Shown: positions 9,595 through 20,011, numbered from the stretch's first letter. The stretch is 64,000 bases of DNA from Dendrolimus kikuchii (GCA_019925095.2 CM034388.1:29704934-29768933); one strand, 5' to 3'. A program made the numbers and translations. The notes: generated from the letters alone by a model not told the origin.

Positions 9595-9900
9595 TGAGTG
9601 ACCGTCGCGGACCGCGTTCGTAATACCGAAGTAAGAAAGAGAGTTGGTCTGAAAGAGAGTGTCGGGGTGAAGGTAAGGAAAGGAATGCTTCGATGGTTCG
9701 GGCATGTGGAAAGAATGCATGATAAAACAATGACTAAACAGATATACAATGCAAAAGTGGATGGATGCAGAAGTCAAGAGTTATGAATGTCAAAGAAGCA
9801 AGTGAGGTGTGTAAGAATAAGCCTAAATGGCGCTCTGTTGTTCGTGCCTACCCCGCAAGGGAACTGGCGTGAAGTTATGTATGTATGTATGTATGTATGA
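9595..9900 (+). pseudogene. LINE-T, 5'-truncated
   Basis: C-terminal piece of an RTE/CR1-like ORF: DRVRNTEVRKRVGLKESVGV, then RKGMLRWFGHVERM. An internal deletion near 9775 removes about 60 codons, after which MNVKEASEVCKNKPKW and the C-terminus AYPARELA-like block follow. The tail is (TATG)n at about 9874-9900. No intact catalytic region. Confidence 0.75.
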
Positions 9901-9957
9901 ATACACCAAAAATCGTGTGCATGATGTACAAAAATGATTTTCTAATGAAAAATAATC

Positions 9958-10354
9958 TTATATATAAAATTCTCGTGTCACAATGTTCGTTCCCATACTC
10001 CTCCGAAACGGCTTGACCGATTCTTATGAAATTTTTTATGCATATTCAGTAAGTCTGAGAATCGGCTACTATCTATTTTTCAAACCCCTAAGTGATAAGG
10101 GGTGTCCACCCCAAATTTTTTTTTTTGGATAAATCTTTATTTTTTTAGGATACAGCATTAAAAAATACATATAACCATAAATTTTCACCCCTCTACGATC
10201 AATCCCTATTTTTTAATTTTTTAAATCTTATTTTGTCATGACTTAGAATAAAAAAAATTATATTACTCTTTTAAATTCACAATTAGAACCAGTAGGTGGC
10301 GCTGAGATTGGGTTCTGGAATCCTCCTAATCACCTGGAGCGATTTTGGTGATTT
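9958..10354 (+). mobile_element. Helitron, 3'-truncated
   Basis: Head AAATTCTCGTGTCAC, then CTCCGAAACGGCTTGACCGA, an AT-rich spacer and one unit of the 118-bp module (CGCTGAGATTGGGTTC). It breaks into a LINE-2 tail at 10355 without the CTAG end. Confidence 0.65.
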
Positions 10355-10556
10355 TTTTCGCAATGGTTCTCTAGAACGTTCGTTCCGCATACAACAATGA
10401 TCTGGAGGCAACTTCCCGCTGAGGTTTTCCCTCCGCGCTACGAGATGGGGTCGACTAAGAAGGGCGTTATAAAATTTCTTATAGGCCGGCAATGCTTTGG
10501 CAACGCCTCCGGTGTAACAAACGTCCATAGGCGACAGTTACCACTAATAAAAAAAT
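10355..10556 (+). pseudogene. LINE-2 3' end, degenerate
   Basis: Same C-terminal block as 3800: IWRQLPAEVFPPRYEMGS, then KKGVIKFLIGRQ and TNVHRRQ, ending in a short A run. The tail portion shared with SINE-A is partly deleted. Confidence 0.6.
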
Positions 10557-10712
10557 ATATCTCGGGAAATTTGCGAGGTTCCACTAGGTATGTGTAAGTA
10601 AGCGAAATTTCATGAAAAGCCTAATCTTCTGCTTCATAAAATTTTAACTACTCGAAATAATAAATAAAGACATCTGGAAATAATAGATATAAATTAAAAG
10701 AAGTTTCTAAAA

Positions 10713-10881
10713 ATGGAGACTGCAATTAAAATCGCCGGAGATACCGGGCTAATTAATGAAGACCGACACAAACAACGTGATAAATCTTGTACCGGAGAAG
10801 CTGGGTCGTTCAAGGATCGAAGTTTTACTGTGATCAAGAAAGATAGTCTTGTAACTTTAACTGTTCAATTAATAATTAAAG
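10713..10881 (+). CDS. Weak candidate host exon, unknown protein
   Basis: ATG at 10713 (context AAAAATGG) opens a 56-codon charged segment starting METAIKIAGDTGLINEDR and ending in a hydrophobic stretch. It is followed at 10882 by GTACTT, which could be a weak splice donor; the frame also continues to a stop at 10967. It does not match any repeat I can see in the window. No domain recognised. It may be chance; codon pattern and position between LINE remnants give no further support. Confidence 0.2.
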
Positions 10882-10939
10882 GTACTTATTTAATTTACTT
10901 AGATTTTAGCGACTGCTCTTATAAATTTATTCTTTTATT

Positions 10940-11030
10940 GTGGCAAAAAATGCTGGTAAACAGGTAGACGGCCAAGGTCATGGAAAGTGGTTACCGCCGC
11001 CTATAAGCGGTTGCAACACCAATGCCCAAG
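10940..11030 (-). pseudogene. LINE-2 tail fragment
   Basis: Has GTAAACAGGTAGACGGCC and GGAAAGTGGTTACCGCCG, the complement of the LINE-2/SINE-A tail. It directly abuts a LINE-1 remnant. Confidence 0.45.
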
Positions 11031-11039
11031 CCAATGTGT

Positions 11040-11545
11040 AAAGAGAGTGGGATAGGATTTTTATATGGATGTATAGATTTGCGTTTGACTGTCTCACCTG
11101 ATGTTGAGTGATGACGCAGTCTAGGATGGAGCACGCTTACCTAGAAGATTCACTCGTGACTTGAAGACTTCAAGATTGGATTTGTCAGGAAAAACAGACT
11201 CCGGAAAATTATTCCACTCTTCGACAGTGCCCACCAGAAAAGATGAAACGAAACGCTTGATTCTGACTGGTGTCACAAGCCATGTTAACGGTGGCACAAA
11301 CCAGTGCGTCTGGTTGTCTGATGGTAAAATGGGGATGGAGGAATTAGCTCGTGCAATTCTAAGAAACACTCCCCGAAATGTGTCCGATAGAGGACAGTTA
11401 GCGCCGCGACCTTGCGTCTATGCTCTAGACTCTGAAGTCGAGCATAAAAAAGACGTTCAATGCCGACCAGCTTTCTGGTTCTTTTCTCAATTGATTCTAA
11501 CGCCTCCAACTGATATTTGGCTGAGCCGTCCTAAAGAGTGATGAC
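11040..11545 (-). pseudogene. LINE-1 C-terminal remnant
   Basis: Two frames together match the C-terminal third of the LINE-1 ORF at 22204: [16 protein letters not shown], then [14 protein letters not shown] and HFGEC, a frameshift near 11290, and finally [11 protein letters not shown] with LLGKRAPS and a stop at 11121. A 3' UTR remnant runs to about 11040. Inactive. Confidence 0.7.
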
Positions 11546-12210
11546 ATAGAGGGATCAGATAATAGAAATGAGATAGAACGGATGTGATATGGAATGGAAT
11601 ATGCGTCTGGGATAGGTTAGATAGGTTAGATAGGAGGAAGAAGAAGTAGGCCATTGGAACTCTAATTCATCGCTCAAAATACGATTAGCTCAAGGCTAAG
11701 CGTTTCACGCCAATATTGTGTTCGCGTGGTATCACACCAATCGAGCTACTCCTAACAGTAATCAAGATAATGATTCCAACTTAGCTCCACCACGTAAACA
11801 TGGTGTAAATTAAGACGATGTTTACATATCCAACGACCTAAACCCTTTACGAACAAGCTGCAAGGAATTTCAAAGCACTAAGGAGATGCGCATAATGTGA
11901 TGCGGACTCATAGCATTAGCAGCGTAATCGGACGGTAAAAAGTTCTTTGAAACGCAGCGGGTGCTGGATTCATTTAACGTTGCATCTAAGAAAATGTCTA
12001 CATTTGAATATGTTTCATCAGACCTGATTTACGTTGTAGCACAAAAAACTTACTATTGTTGGCAATGTATATTTTCTTGATGTAATCCGACCACCCTCTG
12101 CAAAAATAAATATAAAAAGTATGAGACTCGAGCTAGATTAATTTTTTGTTACATCTCTTGTCATTAAAAACAATCTTATAATTATTATCTTTCTTCTGTA
12201 ATATGTTTTT
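11546..12210. other. Mostly unrecognised; small LINE-4 fragment
   Basis: No gene supported. 11934-11995 repeats the segment at 13550-13612 (AAGTTCTTTGAAACGCAGC), which is antisense LINE-4 coding sequence. A GATAGGTTA tandem of three units lies at about 11612-11635. Confidence 0.45.
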
Positions 12211-12902
12211 AACCGACTTCAAAAAAAGGAGGAGATTCTCAATTCGTCGGAATCTTTTTTTTTTAATTTTTTTATGTATGTTCACCGATTACTCCGATAT
12301 TTATGATCCGATTTACGTGATTCTTTTTTTGTTCGACGCGAAATAGCTGCCATTTGGTCCCCTAAAAATTTGACATAGTTTGACCCAGTAATTTCATTTT
12401 ATGAACATTTTTTATGAAAAAATTTCCATTCCGTTCTATATTACACCGATTACGCTGAGATTTATGATCCGATTTACGTAATTCTTATTTAGTTTGATGC
12501 GAAATAGTTGCCATTTGGTCCATAAAAATTTTAACATAGTTTGGCCCAGTAGTTTTTATTTTACGAACATTTTTTTGTTCCCGTTTCTTGGGACCTATAT
12601 TTTTTAAGGAGCGCGGCACCTTTCGTAGGTCTACCCATACATAGTTAGACACTAAAAAGTAACAAAAAAATAAAAATATACTTCATTTAAAAAAACCGAC
12701 TTCAAAAACTAAAAAATATAAAATAACTTATTTCTAAAGCTATTATTATTAATATATATATTATCTAAAACATCTTGAAGTCGGTGCAAAGTAAAACATA
12801 AAAATTACTATATTTTTTTGAAAATTACTAAGCATCGATTTTAAGATGTTTTAGATAATATATATTAATAATAATAGCTTTAGAAATAAGTTATTTAAAA
12901 AA
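12211..12902. mobile_element. AACCGACTTC hairpin element, copy 1
   Basis: It begins AACCGACTTCAAAAAAAGG. The first 480 bp contain two diverged repeats of GATTTACGTGATTCTT. The motif AACCGACTTCAAAAACT recurs at 12695 and opens an inverted repeat with arms of about 65-70 bp (near 12720-12788 and 12832-12898) around a loop of about 45 bp. No coding frame. Copy 2 is at 25603-26319. Confidence 0.7.
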
Positions 12903-12939
12903 AGAATAAAACCTAGATATTTATTACAAACACATTTAA

Positions 12940-13620
12940 ATTAGAACAATGGGCGGCCTTATCGCTTATAGCGATCTCTTCCAGGCAACCCGGTGTCTAA
13001 GGAGATATTACAAGAAAAATTAAATAATATTTGGTGGCTTAACTAAATTGAAACTAATTCAATCGTAATTGAAGAAAAAAAAATTACAATAATAAACTAA
13101 TAAAGACATACATAATTAAATAGATTAAAATAATATAAATTACATATACTTACATGCGAATAATAATAGAATTCCATTTACTGCAACACATTTTATTTAG
13201 CGGACAAATAATGGTCAGTGATCAAGTGTTTGAATGTACCAATGGATGTAGCTTGTCTGATTTTCAAGGGGAGGGAGTTCCACAGGCGAACAGCCTGTAC
13301 GGCAAAAGAGTTTCCTACAAAGGACGAAGTGTGTTTAGGTATCGTTAGCAGAAGATTTTCATTTGAGCGCAAATTACAGGAATGAGATTGATAGAGGAAA
13401 CTAAAAAGTTCCTTTAAATATGGGGGAGTACAGGGATTGAAAAGGATATTGTGCAGAAGTGAGAGTAAGTGAACATTCCGGCGAAGGCGAATTGGCAACC
13501 ATTTAAGCTTATTACGAAATTCGGAGATATGGTCATATTTACGCCAGACGGTACAAAGTTCTTTGAAACGCAGCCGGTGTTGGATTCATTTAGCGTTGCA
13601 TCTAAGAAGTCTACATTTTA
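12940..13620 (-). pseudogene. LINE-4 C-terminus and 3' UTR
   Basis: A 101-codon frame (13193-13498) ends with FVGNSFAVQAVRLWNSLPL and a helical C-terminus YLSAK. This is the ...VRLWNSLP... block common to the ends of jockey/CR1-like ORF2 proteins. Coding similarity extends upstream to about 13620. The 3' UTR holds the conserved stem-loop at 12961-12975 and CTTCCAGGCAACC. No RT core remains, so it is a dead 5'-truncated copy. Confidence 0.65.
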
Positions 13621-14291
13621 ATGTGTGATTTGAAAGAATGAAAGGAAAAAAATATTTGAAGATATGGTATTATTTCCACAATTTTAATCACCGAATGACA
13701 ACTTATATGACAACTTCCAAAAATACATTAAAGTAATAAAACCTTTACAGACAAACATTACAGAAGAAATAGAGACATACTTTCGTTGTTTACATGTATT
13801 TTAAAAGTGGGAATGCTCCTCTGTCTCAAAGGAAGGTCTTCCAGCGAGACTATCAATTTCGCCAGAGACCTTAAATACGACACAAGTATTTTATAATATG
13901 TCGATTATTACGATATGACAAACCATTATCAATTTATTATTATTTTTGTCTTGTTCGTCATTTCTGTCCAGTTTTTTTTTTTGTTACTTTCTTTTATTTG
14001 TAATTAGAACAATGTTCATATAAATGAGTAATTTATTTTGCATAATTTTACAACAAATGTTTATCGTTTTAATTTGGTTTGTGGAGCTAAGCCGTGGCAT
14101 CACTTACAGGTACTTGCGGAAGATCAGCGCTGGTTGTGAAACTAGCAATATGCTGAGCAAGAGCCTTTTTAGGACATCACAATTAATTGTTACATATATT
14201 ATCATATAAGTCTTTTTGTATCTTGTCCTAAATAAATATTTTTTCTTCTTTCTTCTTCTTCTATTGCTGTTCCTCGCAGGCCTAGGCCCAT
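13621..14291. other. No recognisable feature
   Basis: AT-rich with a (TTC)n-like stretch at about 14243-14262 just before SINE-A. No gene supported. Confidence 0.4.
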
Positions 14292-14604
14292 CTTTTTTTT
14301 TATTGCAGGAGATCAGCAGACAGGCAGACGGCCCACTTGATGGAAAGCGGTTACCGTCGCCTATGGACATTTGCGACACCAAAGTTGCTACAAATGCGCT
14401 GCTGCTCTCTTAAGGGACACTGGAACCTGGTCACTAATGCTGGAACATAATTCACGGTTGTTATGGCGATATAATTTACACCAGAGGTGGTAGCCATCCA
14501 GTCGGGCAAATGCCCTACCACCTGGCTGTGGGTTATTAAGTCGCCTCATACGATAGGCTGCCCGGCCGCAGGAAATTGTATTCTTTCTCCGTTCCTGAGC
14601 GGAT
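14292..14604 (-). mobile_element. SINE-A, near full length
   Basis: Poly(T) at 14292, ATTGCAGGAGATCAGCAGAC, and the 5' end GTTCCTGAGCGGATA at about 14604. Both ends are present. Confidence 0.8.
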
Positions 14605-15180
14605 ACCATCAATTATTGTTGGAAATTTGTATATATTCTTTATACGTTCGGGAATCGTTTGCGACCTCAATTATTGTACAACGCCATCTATTGGCTTGTA
14701 AGTGTTCCACTACAGGTATATATATATATATTTATTTATTCGGCGTGTATTATTACTAAACTTACAAAGACTAAGAGGAAATTAAATTTGGCATGTCGCC
14801 CGTCTCGCAATCACACCCGGGCTTAATGAAGTTAGGCTTTGAACTGTTTCACATATTTTGTTGCGACCCAACACCGTTTATGAGTTAGGGTTCAATTAAT
14901 TGTTGTCACTTTGCGTTGCCTTTAAAGGGTTGTTAAATTTGTTGTTATTAATTAATTTGACATGGGTACCTAATAAGAAATAACTTCTAGTCCCTTGTAT
15001 ATTACGTGCTTGTTTCAAGTTAAAAATTGAAAGTCTTAATTAGTTCCATTTTAATTTTATAATCAAAAAATAATAAAAGAACGGTGTAATTTAAAAATGT
15101 GGTAATACTCGAGCGAGATAGTGAAACTACTTTTACGTAACAATTAAAAAAAAATGTGGATGAGGTCATAGATATTAAGC
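14605..15180. other. No recognisable feature
   Basis: AT-rich, with a short (TA)n run near 14718-14729. Nothing else supported. Confidence 0.4.
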
Positions 15181-15916
15181 TTTTTTTTATTGCAGCAGAT
15201 CAGCAGACAGGCAGACGGCCCACTTGATGGAAAGCGGTTACCATCGCCTATGCACATTTGCAACAACAAAGTTGCTACAAATGCGCTGCTGCTCTCTGGA
15301 ACCTGGTCACTAATGCCGGAACACAACTCAAGGTTGTTATGGCGACATACTTTAGACCAGGGGTGGTAGCCATCCAGTCGGGCAAATGCCCTACCATCTG
15401 GCTGTGAGTTGTTAAGTCGCCTCTTTTTTTTTTACATGGGGAAATGCGTTACCGCACCGTCAGCCGCGTGGGGATCGACGCGGCCGGTGTGTGGGACTCC
15501 CCCGACGCCGATTAATCAATACGACCGGTGCCGGGTATACCCACTAAAACCCCATGGGAGCCTTCTTCCGCCTGAGTGCCGGGGTCACGGTATGTAGCGT
15601 GAGCCTTAATCCGCAACCCCGGCGGGCGGTGGGCCGCCCCATGAACAGGGGCGGCCTCTCCTGTGTGGGCCGGGGAGGTTAAACTTCCCCGGCCCTGAGA
15701 GGGTCGCGCGGCTGCCTCTCGCGCCCTCTCGCGGCATTGGTGCGGGCGGAGGCCTGACTGATCCCCTTGGCCTCAACGCCCGCTGCCGCTCGCCCGTGGC
15801 ATTACCGTCACGGGCGTTACTCCTTGCCGCTCCCCGCGGCGGCTGCGGCAAGTCGCCTCTTACGACAGGCCGCCCCAACGCAGGAAATTGTATTCTTTCT
15901 CCGTTCTGCACGGATA
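15181..15916 (-). mobile_element. SINE-A interrupted by a LINE
   Basis: The two halves of one minus-strand SINE-A lie at 15181-15425 and 15850-15916. The break falls inside the AAGTCGCCTCT segment, which is duplicated on both sides of a GC-rich insertion. The SINE was therefore present before the LINE. Confidence 0.85.
15426..15849 (-). mobile_element. GC-rich 5'-truncated LINE 3' end
   Basis: A 424-bp insertion flanked by AAGTCGCCTCT (15414-15424 and 15850-15860). It begins with a T run, that is a poly(A) tail on the minus strand, followed by ACATGGGGAAATGCG. It is strikingly GC-rich against AT-rich flanks. It carries no RT motif and reads as the 3' UTR of a non-LTR retrotransposon whose coding part was lost by 5' truncation. 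An open frame across it is a by-product of GC content. Confidence 0.75.
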
Positions 15917-16024
15917 AAAGCTCTTTTGTATATTATAATTACTGAAATAATTTTTACTATAGAACATTCTTCTTGTGGTAGGTATACGCAATTGATACAA
16001 GAAGGAATCCGCGTGGATGCCCCT

Positions 16025-16435
16025 TTTTTATTAAATTCAAATTCAAAAGTTTTTATTCAAAATGAGTTCCACTGGAGAACACTTTTTGAAGGTCATGTAA
16101 GTTAAAATTTAATTTTTACTTCCTATTCTATGTACACCGCAACGTGTTAATGCTGTAAAGGAGAAGAAGCGGCAAGAAACGCCCCAGCAACATGTCTAGC
16201 TAAATATTGTTTTTCTTTATATTTCATATTCTATTTATATCTCAAATCCTTTTTTTTATAAGCTTTGTACAGAAGTATGTTACAGAATTACTTTTTGAAG
16301 AATTAATGGAGTTGTAGCAAACAATGCATACTCAATAAGACCAAGACAATAAAAGGAAAGAAAAATAATGCTATAGTTATAATAATGACATGACGTGCTA
16401 AAATGTTATGCTGCAATATGTCTCCATAAATTCCT
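16025..16435 (+). repeat. Dispersed element with 3-175-type tail
   Basis: The first part (ATTCAAAAGTTTTTATTC, then GTTCCACTGGAGAACAC and CGGCAAGAAACGCCCC) recurs at 59881-60033 and inverted at 1526 and about 41385-41450. The second part (16264-16435) equals 3-175. It is probably one LINE/SINE family; no protein is visible. Confidence 0.55.
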
Positions 16436-16830
16436 TAGAAGCTTGGCAAGATAAAAACGTTATACAAAATTTAGTATAAGAGGTTGGAGCGAGCAGCTAT
16501 GTAAATGAATTTTTGCTTCATTGCTAGTATATAATCATTTATATCGCATGTCTCTAAGACTACGGATCATAAAAATGGATCGGACTTTTGGAGGGCTTGC
16601 GTGGGGCCATGGGGAGGCCAACACGTAGATGCTCCTAGAAATATTTAATCTAAATGTGGCGTTACACTGGCCGGCGATTATCCATGTCTACACTATATAC
16701 TAATGCACCCAAGGACAAGCCCCAGCCAGTGTTAAGACATGTTAAGACATGCCGTCCCAGTCCTAGAAAGCATCCTTTCCTGGCAACATTTCCTCATTCA
16801 CACCCTTATTGGGCCGGTCACCAGTAGAGG
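16436..16830. other. No recognisable feature
   Basis: No repeat match and no credible frame; a short direct repeat GTTAAGACATG lies at about 16732-16751. Confidence 0.35.
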
Positions 16831-16834
16831 GCGC

Positions 16835-16900
16835 TGCACATAAGCATGCGTCTCATTGGCCAAGCAAAATTTTTCATTGGCTGCCTAACAATCATAACGA
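16835..16900 (+). promoter_or_regulatory. Possible CCAAT-type promoter segment
   Basis: Two ATTGG/CCAAT-type motifs (CTCATTGGCCAAG at about 16851 and TTCATTGGCTGC at about 16873) lie 110-150 bp upstream of an ATG with a downstream splice-donor-like site. CpG density is higher than in the surrounding DNA. This is only suggestive. Confidence 0.2.
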
Positions 16901-17001
16901 CGCCACGCTCGTCAATTAACATTAACAAAACGTTGGAAGACCGCTGAATTGTGCCTCAAAACCGTTTCTCAAAGTGCCATCGTCTCCCGCAAACCAGTGT
17001 A

Positions 17002-17071
17002 ATGTTTGTGCAACGCAAGAAAGCTAATCCGGCCAAAATCCTGCATATCTCCTTACACAGCTCCAGTGACG
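17002..17071 (+). CDS. Candidate first coding exon, unknown gene
   Basis: ATG at 17002 starts MFVQRKKANPAKILHISL and 23-24 codons later meets GGTAAGAG (GT at 17072), a good splice donor. The frame stays open beyond the donor to 17163, which would be read only if unspliced. The segment matches no repeat seen in this window and has a more mixed base composition than its surroundings. A basic N-terminal patch (QRKKANP) is visible, but too short for family assignment. It could equally be chance. Confidence 0.3.
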
Positions 17072-17163
17072 GTAAGAGTTCAAATTTCTTTATGCTTGTT
17101 TCGCTAGGGTTTGAGAGGCGGCATCAGGTGTACAAAGAGTCAGGGTTTGCTCCGGCTGAGTAG

Positions 17164-17389
17164 CCATTCATATTCGTTCAACTATTGTAGGAAATGAATA
17201 TAAAAGGTACCGGGCTATTGGGATGAACTGCTAATGGAACTAGGGATCTGGGATTATGGCATCTGCCCGTCGCGATGTTCGGGGAACATTGATAAAACGG
17301 GCAGACAGTGACTCGCCACTCCCTGCATGGGTCTCAAAAAAATGCCGTACAAGACTGGCGAGAGGCAACATGGATGTGTGTGGCTAAGG
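17164..17389. other. Target sequence of the RTE insertion
   Basis: Mixed-composition DNA that continues on the other side of the RTE piece (17798 to about 18018). It is likely an older repeat, but I could not identify it. Confidence 0.35.
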
Positions 17390-17399
17390 GGTGTCGAGA

Positions 17400-17797
17400 C
17401 TGACAGCGGGACTGATCCACAAATTCAAAGTCGCTCAACGGTCTATGGAGTGAGCTATGTTAGGTGTTTCTCTTATGGATAAAATCAGAAATGAGGACAT
17501 CCCTAAGAGAACGAAGGTAACCAATATAGCTCGCAAAATTAGCAAGTTGAAGTGGCAGTGGGCCGGTCACGTCTGTCGCAGGACCGACGGCCGATGGAGC
17601 AAACGAGTCCTGGAGTGGAGACCACGTCTCGGCAAACGTAGCGTACGACGCCCGCCAGTCCGGTGGACTGACGACCTGCGCAAAGTCGCCGGCAGAGGCT
17701 GGATGAGGAAGACGGGAGACCGGGATATGTGGCGCGTATTTGGGAGGCCTACGTCCAGCAGTGGACTGAGAGTGGCTGAAGAAGAAGAAGAAGAAGT
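17400..17797 (+). pseudogene. RTE-type LINE, 5'-truncated
   Basis: C-terminus of an RTE ORF: MLGVSLMDKIRNEDI at 17457, then KLKWQWAGHVCRR, DGRW, and PPVRWTDDLRKVAGRGWMR, ending in a (GAA)n tail at about 17780-17796. In-frame sequence upstream (LTAGLIHKFKVAQRSME) is cut off from MLGVSL by a TGA where the family has an arginine codon. A 10-bp target duplication, GGTGTCGAGA, flanks it (17390-17399 and 17798-17807). Dead copy. Confidence 0.85.
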
Positions 17798-18018
17798 GGT
17801 GTCGAGATTCGGGCTGCAGGTTCACCGAAGCTACTTCCAACCTTATGCCATTTAAAACTTCCACCCCTGGAGCTTGAGTCTTAGCTTTAGCGATCTCTAC
17901 TCAGTGCCTGTTGGTTAAGACAAGCACGAAGGCAGGGGCCTTTCTTGGCCTCCCAGAGTCGCATGCAAAGTGTTGGTACTCATTTAAGGCTTCATAAAGC
18001 CCCCCGGGTATATATGTG

Positions 18019-18750
18019 TGTCGGATTCGCGCCGCCGACAAGGAGCGAACGGATGACGCTCCGAGAATAACACAATAATACTCTGAAATATTATAATCAA
18101 AGTTTATTACACTAGAATTATCACAATTACGATATTAAATATTGCACAATAATACACAGAAATATTAGGACAACTCCAAGAGTTGCATCGACGCTTTGTC
18201 AGGTATCGAGCAACAATTTGCCCTTCAAGAATACTGCGATTATCAAGCAGTAAGTATCGACCACATTATATTACGTGCTCCTCGATCTAAGACTACCAAT
18301 GTAGACTGTCAGTGTAGACTGCCGATTGAAGACTGCCGGTTCAGGACTTGGTTGTATACTCGTAGACTGTCGGTTTAAGACTGCTGGTTCAATACTGTCA
18401 ATTCAAGACTGCCATTGTAGACTGTCGGTCGTAGACTTCTGGTTCAATACTACCCCTCCTCTGACCGAACATCGCGTTTTAACAGGTCCTTGTAGCGCGC
18501 CGCAGTGACACCATCCGGTAATGCTGTGGCGCCACTTTAGTAACACTTCCTTTATAAAAACCAACTTCCGCCATACGTATTAACTTCCAATATTCGGTTA
18601 CCCCATTTCCGATATCCGTTAGCTTAATAAATGCTTCTACATTGACATCCGGCTAAACAACTTCCGAATACTACATGAAAGAATACTCTATCCGGTTATT
18701 GACTACTTCCGTCATATGGTTATTTTATAATAACAAATACGACTCCGACA
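18019..18750 (-). mobile_element. Solo LTR, LTR-B copy 1
   Basis: 732 bp beginning TGTCGG and ending CCGACA, the inverted TG...CA ends of an LTR. The minus strand matches 27816-28425 and 39767-40383, including an AATAAACTTTGAT polyadenylation-type motif near its 3' end. A minisatellite of about 20-bp units (GTAGACTGTCGG variants) is expanded at about 18290-18455. It is flanked by TATATA-type sequence, but no exact duplication is left. No internal retroelement genes adjoin it. Confidence 0.75.
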
Positions 18751-18927
18751 TATATATATATATTGCATTTTATTATAGTATAGATAGTACTGCATATAGT
18801 ACAATAGTTTTATGTATAATACTATCACTGTTTTCAACTTAATTTATTCTGGCCACAGGTTGACTGGAAAAGATCGCTTTTTAGCAATAAGACCGCCCTT
18901 TGTACACCATTACAAAAGTACTTCTAC

Positions 18928-19372
18928 GGTCTTATTCATATTGAGTTATAATCATACATACATACATAACTTCATGCCAGTTCCCTTGCGGGGTAGGCAT
19001 GGACAACAGAGCGCCATTCAGGCTTATTCTTACACATCTCACTTGCTTCTTTGATATTCATAACTCTTGTCATGCACGCTCGTCTGTTCTCAAGGCTCTT
19101 GACATCACCTTCTGCTAGTACACGATCAATTTGATCATGGAAGGTGTGTCGTGGCCTTCCACGACTTCTGCATCCATCCACTTTTACATTGTATATCTGT
19201 TTAGTCATTCTTTCCACATGCCCGAACCACCGGAGCATTCCTTTCCTTACCTTCATCCCGACACTCTCTTTCAGACCAACTCTGAGTTATAATCAGTTTG
19301 ATGTATATATATACTTTTATGGTTCTTAAAGAAGCTTTCAAAGTTACTCTAACTCAATATGAATAAGACCGC
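18928..19372. mobile_element. Palindromic MITE, split by LINE-T
   Basis: Terminal inverted repeats CGGTCTTATTCATATTGAG and its complement CTCAATATGAATAAGACCG mark both ends. The centre with GGTTCTTAAAGAAGC is shared with 256-353. The element is interrupted at GAGTTATAATCA by a LINE-T insertion. Confidence 0.65.
18955..19283 (-). pseudogene. LINE-T, 5'-truncated, with duplication
   Basis: Minus-strand (TATG)n tail at 18955, coding remnant up to the VGLKESVGMKVRKGMLRW segment. It is flanked by an exact 12-bp duplication, GAGTTATAATCA (18943-18954 and 19284-19295). The frame is open for about 94 codons but holds only the C-terminal block GHVERM...GRPRHTFHDQ. Confidence 0.85.
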
Positions 19373-19469
19373 TAGTCTTTAAGTTTCTCTGTAACGGTGT
19401 ACATTAAAGACTTATCTATCTGTCATTTTTCTAATACCTATTGTTAAAAACAAGTTCATTTATTTAGAC

Positions 19470-19535
19470 TACATCAAACTCAGTAATGCCCGGAGTAGCT
19501 GATGGATTACCATGGGTATTACTCAGTTTGATGTA
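19470..19535. repeat. Hairpin with 22-bp arms
   Basis: Arms 19470-19491 and 19514-19535 are reverse complements with two mismatches around a 22-nt loop. The outer ends read TACATCAAACT and AGTTTGATGTA. Confidence 0.85.
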
Positions 19536-19779
19536 TTTCAAATCATAAAACCTCGTTGCGAATTGTTCTAACATCCACGATCTTTCACGTTGCGAGCACT
19601 TCAACCCTGACATACACCCACATTAAGCCTAAATTAAGAATGCTATGTCGTGCCCTGGGCACTCCTCGCATTCATTACAGACCTCTTACAGCCCTCCTAT
19701 AATTTTAACAGTACATACAGAATAAAATTCGGCGTTAAACGTTGCAATTGTGTAAATAGTGCAGGATTTTTGGATGTCC

Positions 19780-20011
19780 TTTTTTTTATTGCAGGAGATC
19801 AGCAGACAGGCAGACGGCCCACTTGATGGAAAGAGGTTACCATCGCCTATGGACATTTGCAACACCAAAGTTGCTACAAATGCGCTGCTGCTCTCTTAAC
19901 CTAACTGGAACCTGGTCACTAATGCCGGAACACAACTCAAGGTTGTTATGGCGACATACCCTAGACCAGGGGTGGTAGCCATCCAGTCAGGCAAATGCCC
20001 TACCACCTGGC
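19780..20011 (-). mobile_element. SINE-A, 5'-truncated
   Basis: Poly(T), ATTGCAGGAGATCAGCAGAC, ending at CTACCACCTGG. A small internal deletion replaces the AAGGGAGA segment by CCTAA, as in the copy at 45764, suggesting a shared subfamily. Confidence 0.8.

Larger units (their letters stand above)
18850..19430 (+). mobile_element. LINE-4-type 3' end, split
   Basis: The parts at 18850-18927 (stem-loop 18873-18888, GACCGCCCTTTGTAC) and about 19373-19430 (AAGTTTCTCTGTAACGGTGT, ACTTATCTATCTGTC tail) together match 43740-43872. The gap is a palindromic MITE that itself contains a LINE-T copy. Confidence 0.65.

Noticed and set aside
15606..15911. 101-codon minus-strand and 112-codon plus-strand frames, proline/arginine-rich
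   Set aside because: They lie over the GC-rich LINE 3' end and its SINE-A host; open because of base composition, with no domain.
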